From contig CM036252.1 in the NCBI GenBank assembly GCA_020698575.1, positions 26,799,206 through 26,863,205 on the forward strand: a DNA stretch of 64,000 nucleotides, in the 5' to 3' direction. The position numbers and the translations under genes are program-made. Under the pieces are notes generated by a model that had not been told where the DNA came from, searched no databases, and saw nothing but the letters and a program-made list of their open reading frames with translations. This document shows positions 35,701 to 50,700 of this stretch, in pieces (the stretch's first letter is position 1; every line of letters begins with the position of its first letter). The stretch is from Bostrychus sinensis (Eukaryota; Chordata; Actinopteri; Gobiiformes; Eleotridae).

Positions 35701-38700
35701 TTTCTAATTGATTTCTCTTTGTCCCGGAGCTTTTATGTGTGAATAAAAAGAAGTGCGCTTACTGCAGTCATTACATGCCTCAACTAAAATCTCATCAGAT
35801 GTTAATACTTGAAGCTTCTCTAGTGCTGATAATTAAATACACAGAGCATGTTTTCTTCTGGATGAAGTTCTTCAGCTGCCTCTTCATTAGAAAGCTCCGG
35901 CTGCTTCATTTAGTGCCAGGCATCCATGAGGTGTAATAATAACCTAACACCACAGTAATGTCAGGCCTGAGATCACTCCATCTTCTCAAGCAGAAAGCTC
36001 TCGGCCAAGGCTTAGGTATTGAAGTGGCTTGATGGAATTTCTAAATAATTGTGCTCATTAAATGTGCTGATCATTAACGTTGCGTGTTGGGGTTGGCGGG
36101 TGTGAAAACCAGATGAGGGCCGAGACAAAGCTAGAAATTAGTGAGACGAATAAACCATAGCAATCTTAAAGGAGATCAAATTGTCTGGATGTCAAAGAGA
36201 CATGAAGACATGTGATTGAACTGTGACTGCAATCAAGTTTGATACACATAGTTTACTTTCTTATGTAAGCGCCTTTATTTTTATTGGATATAGTTGTCAT
36301 TATATCAGATGGACTGGATGATAACTCTTTAGCGCAATGTAAATTTGCAGCATATATAACATATTCTGACTATATTGGCTGCTACCTTTGCCAGGTCTCT
36401 CTTGTAAAAGGGATTCTGAATCTCAATCTGACTTCCTGGTTAAATAAATAATAATAATAATAAATAAATACATTTATTTTATTAGACAAACTGGGTTAAA
36501 TTATTTTAACAATGCAAATAAATTCATTCATTTTCAAAGGTTTGAAAAAGTAATAGTAAAGTTATATAGTTATATTAAAGGTGCTATAAGCAGTATATAT
36601 TTTTTATATTTCATAAAAAATACCCACATGTGCCAAGATATGATGTAAACATGTTCAAATCAAAAATTAGTTTTACTGAAACAATAGTACAGTTGATTTA
36701 TTAAAAATAAAATTATGTTTTACATAATGGCCAAGTTGTTTTTGTTTACATTTTTTGTTTTGGTCCTAAAACTCGCCCAATCGTCCAATCAGGAAAGAGA
36801 CCATTGTTTTGATTTAGACTGCAGTACCGTTTTCCAAACAGTACGAGTGCATGCTGCCTACAGTACCTTTAAATGGTAATAGCAAATCTTTAGATGTATT
36901 TGATACAACATATTATATTGTATGTAACAGTATTTATTCTTATTGGATAGTCAGTGCATTTCATTGTACAAACTGTGTAGATTGATTGCACAACGCAAAT
37001 TCACAGCACTTAAACCTTGAGGCTGAAGAAGTCATTTTAAATGGTAGTACTGTATTAGCAATCTGCAGCATTAGAAAGGACTTGTATTATTATTACATTC
37101 CAAAGTCTTGCCTACATTGCAGAAAAACAGACAAAATACCTGTTCAATTATGTGGCAAGACAGTTTTGTCTAGTGGATCTTGGTAGGGGGATAAAATCAG
37201 TAAACAATTATGACACAATTAACAGTAGTGCAAACGGAATTAACTAAAAGTCCCATAGTGTTAAATTATTAAGAAGGTTTGTCAGATTCATACTACTCAA
37301 CTCTGACCAAGTGGGCTGTCACCATTCACCTGGAGGAGTCCCAAGCCCCTGATCCTTTACTGTAATAGAGCCAATTACAAAGAGTCTGTTCGCCAGCCGA
37401 CGATAGTGCCAGGTCTGTAGAAGAGACCTGCTATTCATAAGTAATTAACACTGAGAGGATGAGGACTTGACTAACAGGAGCTAATGCTAGCCTCTTTAAC
37501 ACTGGACTTACACCAAAGAGGGTTTGAGTGTCAGTTAGCATGCACAGCTTTTTAATTGACCCTGCCACACACAAACACAGGCTGGTTCTTCAGCTCCATA
37601 GCACTAAGCAATCAGTGACATTTATTTTTTTATCTGGTGCCAAAAATCTCTTATACTGTAGGTGCAGCAGCTAAACACTGGGACACTCACTAATGTTCTC
37701 TACCCACTCACTGACAGCAGCACATGCGTTATTTGTCATTCAGAATAATATAGTCTTAGGGTTTTTTTAATTGCTTGAATGTGTAGTCTTAGTAGTAGTA
37801 GTAGTGTCATAGCTATTTGATCTACAACATCTAAATGTCAAGCCACTTGATAATGTTGTCTACCCACTCACTGACACTGTAGACGATTTGTCATCCAGCA
37901 TAACAGAACTAAGCATTCTATAACCTCTATCTTGCAGCCAGTGTGTAGCTGATGCAGCCTACTACAACACCAACAACAACTACTTTGTAAATATTGAGCC
38001 ACTTGCTAATGTTTTCTACATACTCACTGGCAGCACATACGTCAGTGAAGACAGCTTTACCTAGCCTGGCGAGCCAGACTTTCCTACTTGCTTTCGCAAG
38101 CAGGACAGTCTGGTTCCCCTCTCAGAGTGGAGCATTTCTTCAGTTCAATTTGTAAAGAGCCAATCACAGTCTTTTATCTGCAGCGTGTCTTACGAAAGCG
38201 GAAGAGCTAACCAAGGTAGCGCTAGCTACCGAGCTAATTTAATAACTTCTCTGACCTGATTAACGGTATTTGTAGGTTTTCTTTGTCACCTGTTGGTTCT
38301 GCTGAAGTCCTTGTTGTTGTCCAGTCCTCCGTAATTTTTTTCTTCGTCCTGTTGCCCTTTTAACAACAGTTCAGTTCAGTTTAAATTTGATGATTAAGGA
38401 ATGCATTAAAAAAAATACTTTTTCCACAACTCTCTGTACAGCTGGCTTCTGCTGCTGTCCCTGTTCAGAAATAAGTACTGCTCATAAGACGGCATATTCT
38501 GGTATTTTATGAAAAAAAAAATGGCAAGAATTTGTTTGTTTGGGTCAGAGGTGCGCAGCTTATGTTATGGCCTTCATTTCTCTGATTGGTTACTCCGCCT
38601 TTCATTGTTCCACTTCAGAAATTAAACTAATGGGAAGAGGTTCCAGACTAACTTCTTTGTATAGAAAAGAAAAGAGTTTTTCTGGCAGGCCAGGCTAATC

Positions 38701-41700
38701 TTTACCCTCTGATTAGAAGAAATTAATGGAAGGTTAGTACTTCATCAATATTAGAATATGACTGACTGAAGGTGCTAAGTAACAAAAGCTAGTCTTAACT
38801 TTTTACATTTATACTTGTGCACGAGACTGAGCAGACATCAACCATTCCTCCTTGTTGCCACACAATATAATTTTTTTAGATCAAGGATTTTGCACCATTG
38901 CTGACAAATCTAAATGCTCCAGGATATGATGAGGACTAATTGTTGTTTTGATGCTAACACAGACATCAACACCAGGCTGTGGCTGAGGAAATATGGTATC
39001 GTGATGCCCAGTGTTCCTTTCTTTGTATATCCTGTTATGTCTGCAGCAAAGAAGTCTTACCATCACAGTGACACGACCAACAACACACAGCTGATAAGAT
39101 GGCCTTCCTTACAAGGAGAGCCTGTGTGTCTTACAAAACAAGAATAAGAATGTTCACTCTATAGGGGAAGGTCACTATGCTTAGCCACTTCTAGAATTAC
39201 TTTATTTGCTATTTTTAAGACAGATCCTCCTAACAAAAGAAAGAGGCCATATCCCCAAACTGTCCTGTTTATATCAGTAATGTCCCACTCTTTGTTTTAT
39301 CATCTTCCATTATCCCAAAGGATGTGTTAAGTAAAGCACTACTGTTTGATTCTATTGGAGGAGCTCAAATAAATACAAAAGTCTCAGATAAGGTCGAGTG
39401 CACTGGTATTGGTATCTGGTCTTCATGTTAGCATTTATCAGAGACATTTAAAGAATGGTGGTCTAAAGTAACAGAGAAGTCTTAGATTTTGCTACAAATC
39501 TTATCTGACATATCATGTGGAAGTGACCCGAATGATAAGTAGTATTAACATGAGCCAATGTGACCTGACAAAATCAGAACAAAGCTTAGACACATTCAAG
39601 GTCAGTGTGTACAAGAGCTGCTAAATTGTTAAAATAGTATCTTGATGTAAAGGCCACAAAAACTGTACTTTATACTGCTTTCACTATTGACACATGCAGA
39701 AATAAAGTTACAAAACGTTAAAAATACTAGTGGAGTCAATTAATAGTTTACTTTAATCCATTTTGACATTTTGGCCTGTTCAGTTCAGCCAATCCATTCA
39801 GTTTAGTAGTTTCTAATGAATGAAATAATGCAGTAGTGTATTATGTGTGCAGTTCAAATTTAACTGGCTTTAGATTCAGCATTATGCCCTCAAAAGCAGT
39901 TGGAATTGTGTGTTTTGACCCTCTGATGCTGTTGTAGTTTGTAGAGTGGAGTTTAGTGTAGGAAAAGAATGTTAATAAGAAAATTATGTCCTAATTTGTC
40001 AAAAAAAAAAAAAAAAAAAAAAAAAGTTGAAGTCGTGGAAATTGGGCTGTCACAACATCTATATCTAGTGGGGAATAGTCATATAAGAAAATATGTGGTC
40101 ACACCCAATGACAAAAATGGTAGTCTGTTGATTTATATGACCTATGACCTATATAACCTATGTCATACACTTAACATACGCTAAAAGTGATACAGTAGAA
40201 CGTGTTTGTATTGGACTTGGAGTGGAAATCATTTTATTTATAGTAAAGCAGGTATAGACTCTGCCAAGCCAGAAAACCTCAGAATGCCACAAGTACGTCA
40301 TTTGGGAAAAAACATGGACTACATCCATGGCTTTAGCTTGAAAATAAAGCTGATCTCATCTGTGGAGCATGTTCTTCACATAACAAATTGTCTGAAAGTT
40401 GCATTACTAGTTATGTTATAAGTTGTCTTTTGATTGGGTTTGGAAGTGCTGGTCTGAGATTCTAAACAACGATATATAAATTACATTGAGTTAGTTAACC
40501 CTAACCCTAAAAAGTCATTAAATGTTGGTCACTACAAGCTAATGTTTACATTGTGCAGTGTGGACCATTGTTCCAGTCTTGTCCCTTGTGGTTTTTGGGA
40601 CAGATTTATGAATTGCATTGTTTTTGTAGCACTCCTCCTCCAGATTGTGTTTTTTCCTGGAACTAAGTGGTGCTGAGGTCCCGTCGGTCAGGAGAGTGTG
40701 CTGGTTGGATAGCAGAGGCCTGTGATGTTCTCAGTGGGGTGTTGGCCCTTGGACCGTCTCATTCTTGGAAGAGAACAGATACTGACCTCACAAGAGTGTG
40801 AGAAGGATTCGGCTACGACTCAGTGTAAGGTCTGTTAAACATATGTGATTTATGGCATGCAGAAGTCTGATGCATTGAGGTGGCAGGTCTGATTTATTGT
40901 CATTGTACAGAAAAGCCAATATCCACAAGCACTTTGTTAATTAGTAATCATGAAAAGTTTGCCAAGTAAAGTAAAAGTGGACAAAGTCTGTTTTATAGAT
41001 TGTGTATTTACCCAGTTCTATATGACATTCGACTGATCAGTGCCAAAATTAGATCCTCATGGCGTCAAATCCACTGGCTTTAATATTACCTTGCACAACA
41101 GCTGGATTTTTGTGAGATTTGTGAGTTCACAGACTCAGAAATCCATCTTGTTCTGCTGAGTCTGGTGCTACTCACCCCTAGCCTGGCCAGCCAGACCAAG
41201 TCACTTTCTTTTCAAAAGCAGGAGGTTCTGGACCTCCAGTTGTATAGAGTTGTTTCCAGTCGCTTGAGCTGGCATTGACCTATCACAGCTGTTTATCTGC
41301 AGCGTGTCATACAACATCTGAACATATCTCCTATCAAAATTAACCAAGATGAAACCATCTAATAAAGAGCGAATCCTTTCATGCCTTTTGATGTGTGGCC
41401 CTTTGTCACCTATCCATTCTGCTGAAGTGCAGGTTGTTGTTCTGTCTTCTGGAAGGATTTCTTTCCTTCTTGCTGTTGCCATTTTAACAACAATAAAGTT
41501 ATTTTGATGTATCAACCACATTCCAACAAACTGACTTTTTCCGCAAGACTTTTAACAACTGGCTTTTGTCTTAAACAAAGAAGACTTTACATTAATTAGG
41601 CAATAACATTTAGAATAGATGGGCGTCAAATATATTGTTATTAAAAAGATCATTTATGTTATATTAAATAAAATGAAAAAAAAAAAAGTTACCAGGTAAT

Positions 41701-44700
41701 ACATTAGACCAGCTGTATATACGCAAAGAGCTCATGCAATTAATCGACCGATACAATTTTAGTCGACCAAGACCTCACTGACTGATTAATCGATCAGTTG
41801 GTCCTACTAACAATAGCAGGACTTTTTTATTTGCTTTTTGACTTGTGTTCCAAATATATATATGAGTTATTTGCCCACCTGGATTACATGCAATGAAAAC
41901 GTGTAAACCCAATGGACAGAGCCAAAGATTGTGTCACACCAAAGTAATGCTAACCCAATATTTACCCAATACCTTTGTGGTGCTCAAAGAATGTCTTCAA
42001 TTAAGTGCAATTTTCAGACAACCTTAAACGTAGATTTTTTCCGGTAAAGCCCTGAAAGCGTGCCCTTTGAAAACAATAGTTACTGTGTGTGGATGTTGGC
42101 TGCTACCACAGACAATAGACAGACTTCCTGGTTGCTGCCTCGTGTGATGCCTGTTTGTAATTTAGTCCATCACGGAGGGGGCCTGGACCACTTTGACCTG
42201 TCAGACGTGTCAAAGGCAGAACACTCAAGGTCACATGACTTGCTCCCGACCAATCCCACCCACCGATGTACCCACACTGAATCATTGTAAAACATGAGTT
42301 GCCTGTCAAGGTCACATATTTGGAACAGAGAGCACATTGCACATATATTTTTAACCCCGCTGTTAGTGCACATGCTCATTGTGAAACATGAAGTGAAGTC
42401 AAGGACACACAGCACATCTATAATTTATATGGCACTACATTTTGACAGTAAATAGGATCTCTGGGGATGTATGAAATATTGATTTTTACAGTAAATCCCC
42501 ACAAAAACAGAACATGGCTCCTCGGTTGTAACATATTTAAGTGAGTTAAATAAGGGCAAATGACATTTACCATCACATGCTCAATTTAATTTGTTTGGAA
42601 GGCCACTGCAACTGCTGTTCCGTGCTGAGAAAAAAATCTAGAGGAAGGACTAACGAAAGAGACTGATTACAGTTAGAATCGAGCGATGGTTACAGCTTGA
42701 CCCGACCATTATTTTGACCTACTGTCTCAGTAACAAGCACATAGGGGAATACATTTATTGACTAAACTATGCCATACGTGTTCCACTATAAGAGAAGGAC
42801 TTTTCTCCAATGTTAAAGACCAAAACATTGTATTAAAGTAACAGTGTAGTGAGGATTAGAGCATCAATTCAAAAAATATCCCAAAAATTTAAATACAGGT
42901 TCACTATTGCCAAATATGATGCCATTTTTTTTGTCTTGTATTTGAGGAAAACTAATTATTCAGTCAATAGCGCAGCATAATAGAAGTCATCTCTGAAAAA
43001 GTGAGACCTCATCTGGGCTTTATTAGAAAGCATTTTTGACAGAGGAGGATCAAGAGCAGGGACTGAATTTTTTGACCAATCACACACTGAGAAGAAACTG
43101 GGATGGTCCCATTCAGATTAGGGACACCGTCATTGGTTGAGTCCAAGTCAATTCTTTATACACTGGAGTAATGGCAAGTCCAACTGTAGAGATAGCAATT
43201 TCTAGCAGTGGCTATTACGGCATACACACAACAAAGCAGGAAAAAAGAAAAAGAATAACAGAGACAGAAAAAAGAGAAGCAAAACGCAAATCTGACATTA
43301 AATGAAATAAGCTTTTTTTAAACTTACACTTTTCTTAAAAACTTAGGTAGTGAGCCTTTAATACTTTAAGGCTTTGCCTGCACTCAGATGCACTCGTTCC
43401 ATTTATGCAGTTCACTTAGACTTCTTTGAATACTGTACAAAAACATAGATAGCAAAGGTAAGTTTTGGGCGACTTCCCTTAAAATCTGTGCCCCATACTA
43501 TTAAGCAGGATTTAGTGCAGGTTCTACTTGGTATACATATTAACTGTCTCCGATGTTCAGTATGTTCCATTACAGTACAGGGCATTTGTAAATTTGGAAT
43601 AAAACAAATAGACAAACCACAACTCATGTAAAACCAGGAGTGTGACAAAAATGCTCAGCTAAAATCACCACTCCACTGTGTATCAGCCACTGAAACAAGG
43701 TGAAACAGCAGATGGACAAGGACATACATGTACAATAAAAGACATGCTTCGATCATAGACCCTCCAGCAGCAAAAGGGAAACAATGTTTAATTAAAAGGA
43801 ATATGATTGTTGTTTCATCATTATGCAGTGCCATATGGAGCTGAAAATGCAACTGGATAGAAAAGGTTGTAAATTGCCTGAGTAACAGCTTTTCTTCTCT
43901 CACATATTTATTAAAATGCACAATTGAATAACAAGGACAGACCTGCCCATAATCAATGCAAAACAGCTGCTTATTTTAAACTGAGAGTTTTTTCATAATA
44001 AAATTTTGCTTGTCAATTTCATTTTAAAGCTTGCAAAACCAACCTAGTGAATACACAGCGGTGGAAGTAATCTGTTTCTGGAGGCAACCCTTCCCAGCTG
44101 TGGAGGTGTTTGGATTCCAAAGACCTACAGATTATCACATAACCTACCTGTAGTCAAACACAAACAGCCATCAATTCATTTTCACACTCCCTTTTCAGAG
44201 GTCAAGAGGTCACAGTGCCTCAAGAGTCAAGTTCTTATCTTGTCTTCTTTATCTACCGTGTTACTGAACAGACTCTTCTTGGGACAAATCGTCCTTTACC
44301 CGCATTATGATCTCAGCAGCAGTGAACGTACACACCCTTTGTTGGTTGTCATGGAAGTAGAGTTGTTTTAAAATGATCAAATAACATCTGGTCATTGATA
44401 CACATACTGTTACATCAGAGCAATTTAGAATGGGACAATGGGCTTAAAAAACAAATCATTAGTCAAAACCAGCCAGGTGAGCAGTCATGGATATAGCTCA
44501 GGGTTGGTACAGTCATGGAAAAACCTGGAAAAGTCATGGAATTTTAAAAATGTAATTTCCAGGTCCTGGAAAAGTTTTGGAAATTTATATTTTTGGGTAA
44601 AGTTTTGGAAGAGTTTGGGAAATGTAAACACTCAGACATGTAAACAATGTCTGAGTAACATTACTACTAGTTAAACCTGTGTCAGCTAGAATACAGTAAA

Positions 44701-47700
44701 TATAAGTGGTCAGTACTAGAAGCACTGTCATTGTGGCCATGTTCTCACTGCTGGAAAAAGTGACTTATATCTATTTTTTATTGTATTTATTTATTTATTT
44801 ATTGCATTTATTTATTTATTGCATTTATTTATTTATTTATTTATTTCAGAATATATATATTTTTTTGCTGGTCCTTGGCTCTTTTGGTGTTGGTAATGCT
44901 TTAAAATGGAATAGATGATTGGTTTGTCTCTAATATAGCATAATTTTAATAACCATTATATAGTCAGGAAAAAAAGTGGAATAATACTGTATATTTCTGG
45001 GGGGAGATGCCTCAACAGTTTTTTTTTTTTTTTTCTTCAACTGACTCATTTCCAAATATAACAAATGAAACTGCAGCAAAAGTCTGTTTCTAATGTATCA
45101 CGTTGGACATTTTGAATGAATACTATTTAAACACGACTAAGTAATTTTTCAGGTCTTGGAAATTTAATCTAGAGTTTTGGAAAAGTCATGAAAAATTCTT
45201 GGTAAAAAGTGTATGAACCCTGATTATTGCTCCAAATATGCCAGCAAACTTCAATATACAGTTTTTACTTCCCTTGTAGAAAATAACATATCTTTTTTTC
45301 ATTAAGAGTGGCCCTTATGAATCAAGCTCATAAAATTAAAACAAAAACCCTAAAACCCTCATAGTGATGCTGATTTCTGTAGACCAGCCTTTCCCGAAGT
45401 CAAGAGCATTGTGGCCCCCTTAAAAAGTCAGACAACCCCATGAGGATCCCCAACAAAGAAACTCCACCATATTCAATAATCCATGTTATGTTTTTCCCTG
45501 TAGATTTCTATAAAAAAAATACAAAACCACAAATTAAGTGCTTGCTTGTTTAAGTGATATTTTAAAATAAATACTTCATTGTAATTAGAATAGAATAGAA
45601 TAGAATAGAATAACTTCATTACCATTGCACTTTGAATAACGGAATTGAATGCAAATGCACTGGTGCAGGTATAAATACATAAATAAAAGTGATATAAATA
45701 AATAAAAGTACTCCATAATTTAAAAAACATAAATAAATCCATCACATCCAGATATTTCACAGCTCCCTAATATTGCACAAAATAAGGTAAAAATATTGTA
45801 CTAAAAAGGCAGTCAAATTTTAGCAGCATTTAAGATAATAGATAATGATAATGGCTCTGGGATGGATGTCCTTGTTTTAATTGTCCTGTATCTTCAGCCC
45901 AAAGGCAGCAGTGCAAACAGGGAATGTCCGGGGTGGAAAATGTTTTTGCTTTCTTAAGGCAGCAAAAAAATAAATAAATAAATAAATTACAGGACTCATG
46001 CCACCCCGGACATGGCAGGACAGTTAAAGTCAATTAACTATAAAGTCAATTTATTTTTTATGTACTTACTGTAGACAACCTTTGGCAGCCCCCTCTACAG
46101 TACCTTTGCAGCCCACCAGGGGGCCCTGGACCCCACTTTGGGAACCACTGCTGTAGACAACCTGGGTTGGCATGGCTGTTAAATTGGTTTGGTACTCTGT
46201 TATGCAAATTAATTCATTTGGTGTAAACTAGCTACAGTAATCAGCTTCAGGAGCTAAAATTGCTTGTAAAATGTAGCAAGAGGAACGTATGTGCAAAAGC
46301 AGTTTTGTTTGACCTTGGAGATCTTAGCAGTATTTTATATTTTAGATAGAACATTCGCAATAAAAATACAGTGTAAAATAGCTATAATTTATCAAAATTT
46401 TTGGCAGTCTTGTTAATTCTATCCTTAAAGTCCAATGATAAGCAGTATATAATCAAACAATCCCCTGTTCATCCACACTGTTTTGTCCATCCATTCAGAT
46501 TTCCACTGTTTACCATCATCCCGGTGCATTATCTCTCCCACCGCCGCTGCCAGACTTCTACGGCGGACGTCAGGGAGCCAGTAGCAGCCGCTGGAAACTA
46601 TGTCGTTCCTTTCCTGAGAAAACATTCCTGCTCATGTTATTGTGGTTATTTTGTGAGTGCACGCTAACCTCTGGAAAGCTTTGATAAAGAAGTAAAACGC
46701 TGCATATAGGTTGTTCTACATCAGCTAGTGTTGGGAAAGTTAGCTTGTTATGTAACCAGTGGGAAAAGTTTAGTAGAGGAATTTATGCTCAAGCTCCCTC
46801 CAAATCCTTAGTGTGAGATGTATTTGGCAGCAGCGCAACATCACATGAACTAAAAATTGCTATTGCAACAAAAAAAAATCTTAAACTCATGCCCCAAGAA
46901 ACATGCTTTATACATTCAGCAATATATATAAGTCATATTACAAACTACAGTATGTGCTATGAATATTTTGGCAGTCTGTGTTGAAAGAGTCATACAGTTG
47001 TTTGCTCTAAGACATTAATGAACGCCTGGAAAGCCACAAGCACTGCTGCAGACAGGTGTGTGTGTTTTGTTTTGTCTTTGCCTTCAAAGCATTTGTTCTG
47101 AGTCCATTAATACATGTCACTGCATACCTTACCACTCCTTAGTGTGTGCATTGTGAAGCAAATGGTAAAAATGTGAGCTATCTCATATCGCCAATGAGAT
47201 ATATACAGTACACACTGACAGTATATAAATTTTGATTGGGTTTATTGCTTGAAGGGTTGTGTAAAAGATGTAGTTGGCTCCAAGGAAAGCTGGATCCCAT
47301 TCGCCTGTTTAACGTGTACTTTTCCATAATGTACAGTAACTTCTCACATCTTTATTATAGCTCACATGATCCAAAGAGATGCAGTGTTAAGATTATTCAA
47401 TTGTGAATGGAAAAGCTATACTGTATAAGTTATGTGCAGTGTTTATTTGCTAACATACTCTACATAACATACTATATGCAATTTATCCATGTTCTTTTTA
47501 GTTTTAAATTTTCTCCAACATTTTGCCACAGTGTTCATTATTTTTACAAATGTTCAGAATGCTTTAATGTTTCGCCTATTTGCCATGTTACTGGTTGAGC
47601 ATAAATGTGACAAATTTATGGTGACCAGAAAGCCCCAGTCTTGTCCCATGTCCTAAGACATATCTGTAAAAACACTCATATCTCCAAGTTTTCAGCAAAC

Positions 47701-50700
47701 CATCGTCCCACAGCAAGGAGATCGTGGGTTCGATCCTCAGGCCGGCCAACACACAATCTCTCTGGGTGGAGTCTGCATGTCCTCCCTGTTACCGTGGGTT
47801 CTCTCCGGATACTCCCGCTTCCTCCCACCGTCCAAAGACATGCATGTGTGAAGTGAATTGGTGACTCTTAATTGGCTAATAGATTTTTTTTTACCATGTC
47901 ATTATTTTTATTAATAAATGACCATTAAAATTCAAAACTTAAGCCCTGGCACATGACAGAAAACTGTATGTACTTTGGAAGCTTTAGTTCAAATGCACAG
48001 TGATTAGTGAAAAAAAATGTGTCCCAGCTTTTAGGTCTAAAAATCTGGTCACTCTAGAAAATTAAAAAGCTAGGAGCTAATCAAACTAGGAAATATTACT
48101 AATGCTAATGCACTTCTTGGTATATTTAGCCTTAGCGAAACTAGCTTGCAACTTTTTATGTGTGGTGCAACTCTGTGGAACATCTTTGTCCATTAGCATT
48201 ACTACCTTGCAGCAACTGACTTTTAGTTTCTGTGCTGAAATTCTTACCTGACGTGTACAGTTTTTGGAAAATTATATTCCATGGTGTTCTGCTTTCTCAC
48301 ACTTACTGTCCTACTGAATGTTCTTTAATCCATTCAGTGTATGCTCATAGTTCAAGGGTGCGACACTTGAAACACATCTCATTTATCTCTGCTGTCACTG
48401 TTTTCCAAAAAAGAAATAATAGAAGGAAGAAAAGGCCCGGGCTTTGTTTTTGCAAAAGGGGTGAAAAAATAGAGCGAGGTTTCCCCTGAGGGTGCGGCAC
48501 TGTGATGTCATCTAGTTACTATGGTTACGGTGTAATCATTTAGTGTTGATGATGGGAGGGGGCTGTAATTTGGCGTCAGTGCCAGCCATTGTTAAAAGTC
48601 AGACGAATAGAAAATGTGTGTAGCTTGCATGCTAATAACACCAGTGTGACGTGAGAAGCTTCCGTTCTGCTTTTTAAGTTACAAAGCTTTTGTTGTGGGT
48701 TGTTTTTAAGACTAGGACAAATATAGACACAATGATATAATTAGAAAACATTGCGTTTCCTAAAAAACTCAAAAAGCTGAAATAAGTGTGCAATGAGTGA
48801 GAATATGCAATGTTTAATGTTTGGGTACACAGTATTTATAAGTTACATTATTCTACATATTAGCCTCAAAATATAAAGTACTTTTTAAAAAATAGAAAAT
48901 CACTTACTCCTTAGAAAATAGTAATACATTTTAGTCAACATATATTCCAATAGAAACATGTGGATGCTAGCACAAAGTTTTCTTCCAGGGTTAGCATTTA
49001 GTTTAATCAGTGGTGGACAAAGTACTCAACATCTTTACTTGAGTAAAAGTACAGATCCTACTGGTCAGATATTACTCCAATAGAGGTAAACGTCGCTCAG
49101 TCAAATTATTACTTTAGTTAAAGTACTGAAGTGTGTACTTTCAAAAATACTTAAGCATTCAAAGTACTTTGAAAAAGACATGTTTTTTTTTGTCACATTG
49201 GACCTCAAATGAGCACAGTCAAGAATAATAAACACAATAACACATTTTAATATCGTCAAACTTTCATTTTATACCACCTTAGAACAAGCAGGTCTTACAT
49301 GAGACTAAACTGACATAAATCTATGTTAAAAACAGGACTGTCCAAACAAAAACTGAAGGTAGGAGTAAACCAGTCCTGAGCTTGATCAATCAAGGAAAAT
49401 TAGTAACTGATTATATTTAGAGTTACCACATTTTTGTTGCAGAATTTACTTCTGCCTTTATGGAAATGTAGTGGAGTAAAAAGTATTACATTTATCCTTC
49501 AAATGTAGAGGAGTAAAAGTAATAGATTTCCAAAAAAAAATACTACTCAAGTAAAGTACAGTACTCAAAAACTGTACTTAAGTACAGTACTCAAGTAAAT
49601 TTACTTTGTTACTGTTCACCTCTGAGCATAACCACATTTAACAATAATCATGGTTAAACCAAATGCTAACCCTAGACTGACATAATTCAACATGACAAAA
49701 GTAACCTAATTTTTACTCATTTTGAGGATATTGAGCATTTACATTTGGCATGAATTTACCAACTAGTATACAGAAGAATTATGTTAGTAGTCAGAGGTTG
49801 AAGCATCACATCAAATAATATTTAAGCAAAAGTATGAGAAAAGTAGCTGCTGCTATGAAGACACTTAGCAAGGCAGTCAGTCATTTGCTTGCCTTTAACA
49901 TTTTCCTAATGTATTAGCTTACTTGCTCTGTATCCCACTTCATGTAACATATTAATAATTAATGTAGTCCTAATTAGTCCCTAAAAGATAACACATCCCA
50001 TGCTTTTCACACAGACAGAATATAATTAATAATGCGTATGTAATTTTTTCTCTTCCCTAGTTTGTGGCTGTGAGCTGGCCCAGGGCGGCTTCTTTGTGCG
50101 GCAGGGCGAGTACATCTGTACCCTGGACTACCAGCGCATGTATGGAACCCGCTGTTTCAGCTGCCAGGACTTCATTGAGGGGGAAGTGGTGTCCGCTCTG
50201 GGGAAGACCTACCACCCTCGCTGCTTTGTATGCGCCTCATGCAAGTACGTCTCTCAATTTCTGAGTACATTTTCCAAAACACATTTTTACTTTTACAAAA
50301 AAAAATATCTAAAGTGAAAAGGTTACATTTTAAAGTCTCTAACTGTTTTTTTCAACGGCAAGTTGGGTAGTACGCTCACCTCATAAACTAAAAGTTTCAA
50401 GGATTCCAGGTTTAAACACAAAATGGGGAGGACTGCATTGGCACCCCCCCCACCACTCTTTAAAGTACCATGCAAATGATCTGCTGTAACCACCCATGAA
50501 AGCAGCCAAGGTTATTTTATTATTATCTCAGTAGTATTATTTTGAACTTTTACTTGAGAACATATTGCATTTTTGCTTAAAATTGCCCATTGACCTCTGA
50601 CTTTTAGCAAAGACATGATTTTTCAGCCTAACCCTAAAGATGGGTTAGAGATGCAAAATGTCAGAAAATCACAATGTTTTAAAGGTCATTTTTTTCCCCC

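Larger units (their letters stand above)
34013..50060 (+). other. ablim2: ablim2 intron 2 (splits LIM1)
   Basis: This 16-kb intron contains a degraded LINE fragment (34660-34930), a TTAA element (36579-36868), copy B of the 9-bp-TSD element (38062-38697), poly(A) (about 40000-40025), a related fragment (41179-41570), hAT-like elements (44499-45222, 45385-46150), a TTAA-like copy (46421-46725), a fish repeat (47690-47860) and an AAGTAC-rich element (49008-49624). Blocks 35860-36240 and 37310-37560 are CNE-like. No other gene is seen. Confidence 0.65.

Noticed and set aside
40497..40510. Telomere-like CCCTAACCCTAA
   Set aside because: Only two units, so too short to be an interstitial telomeric array.
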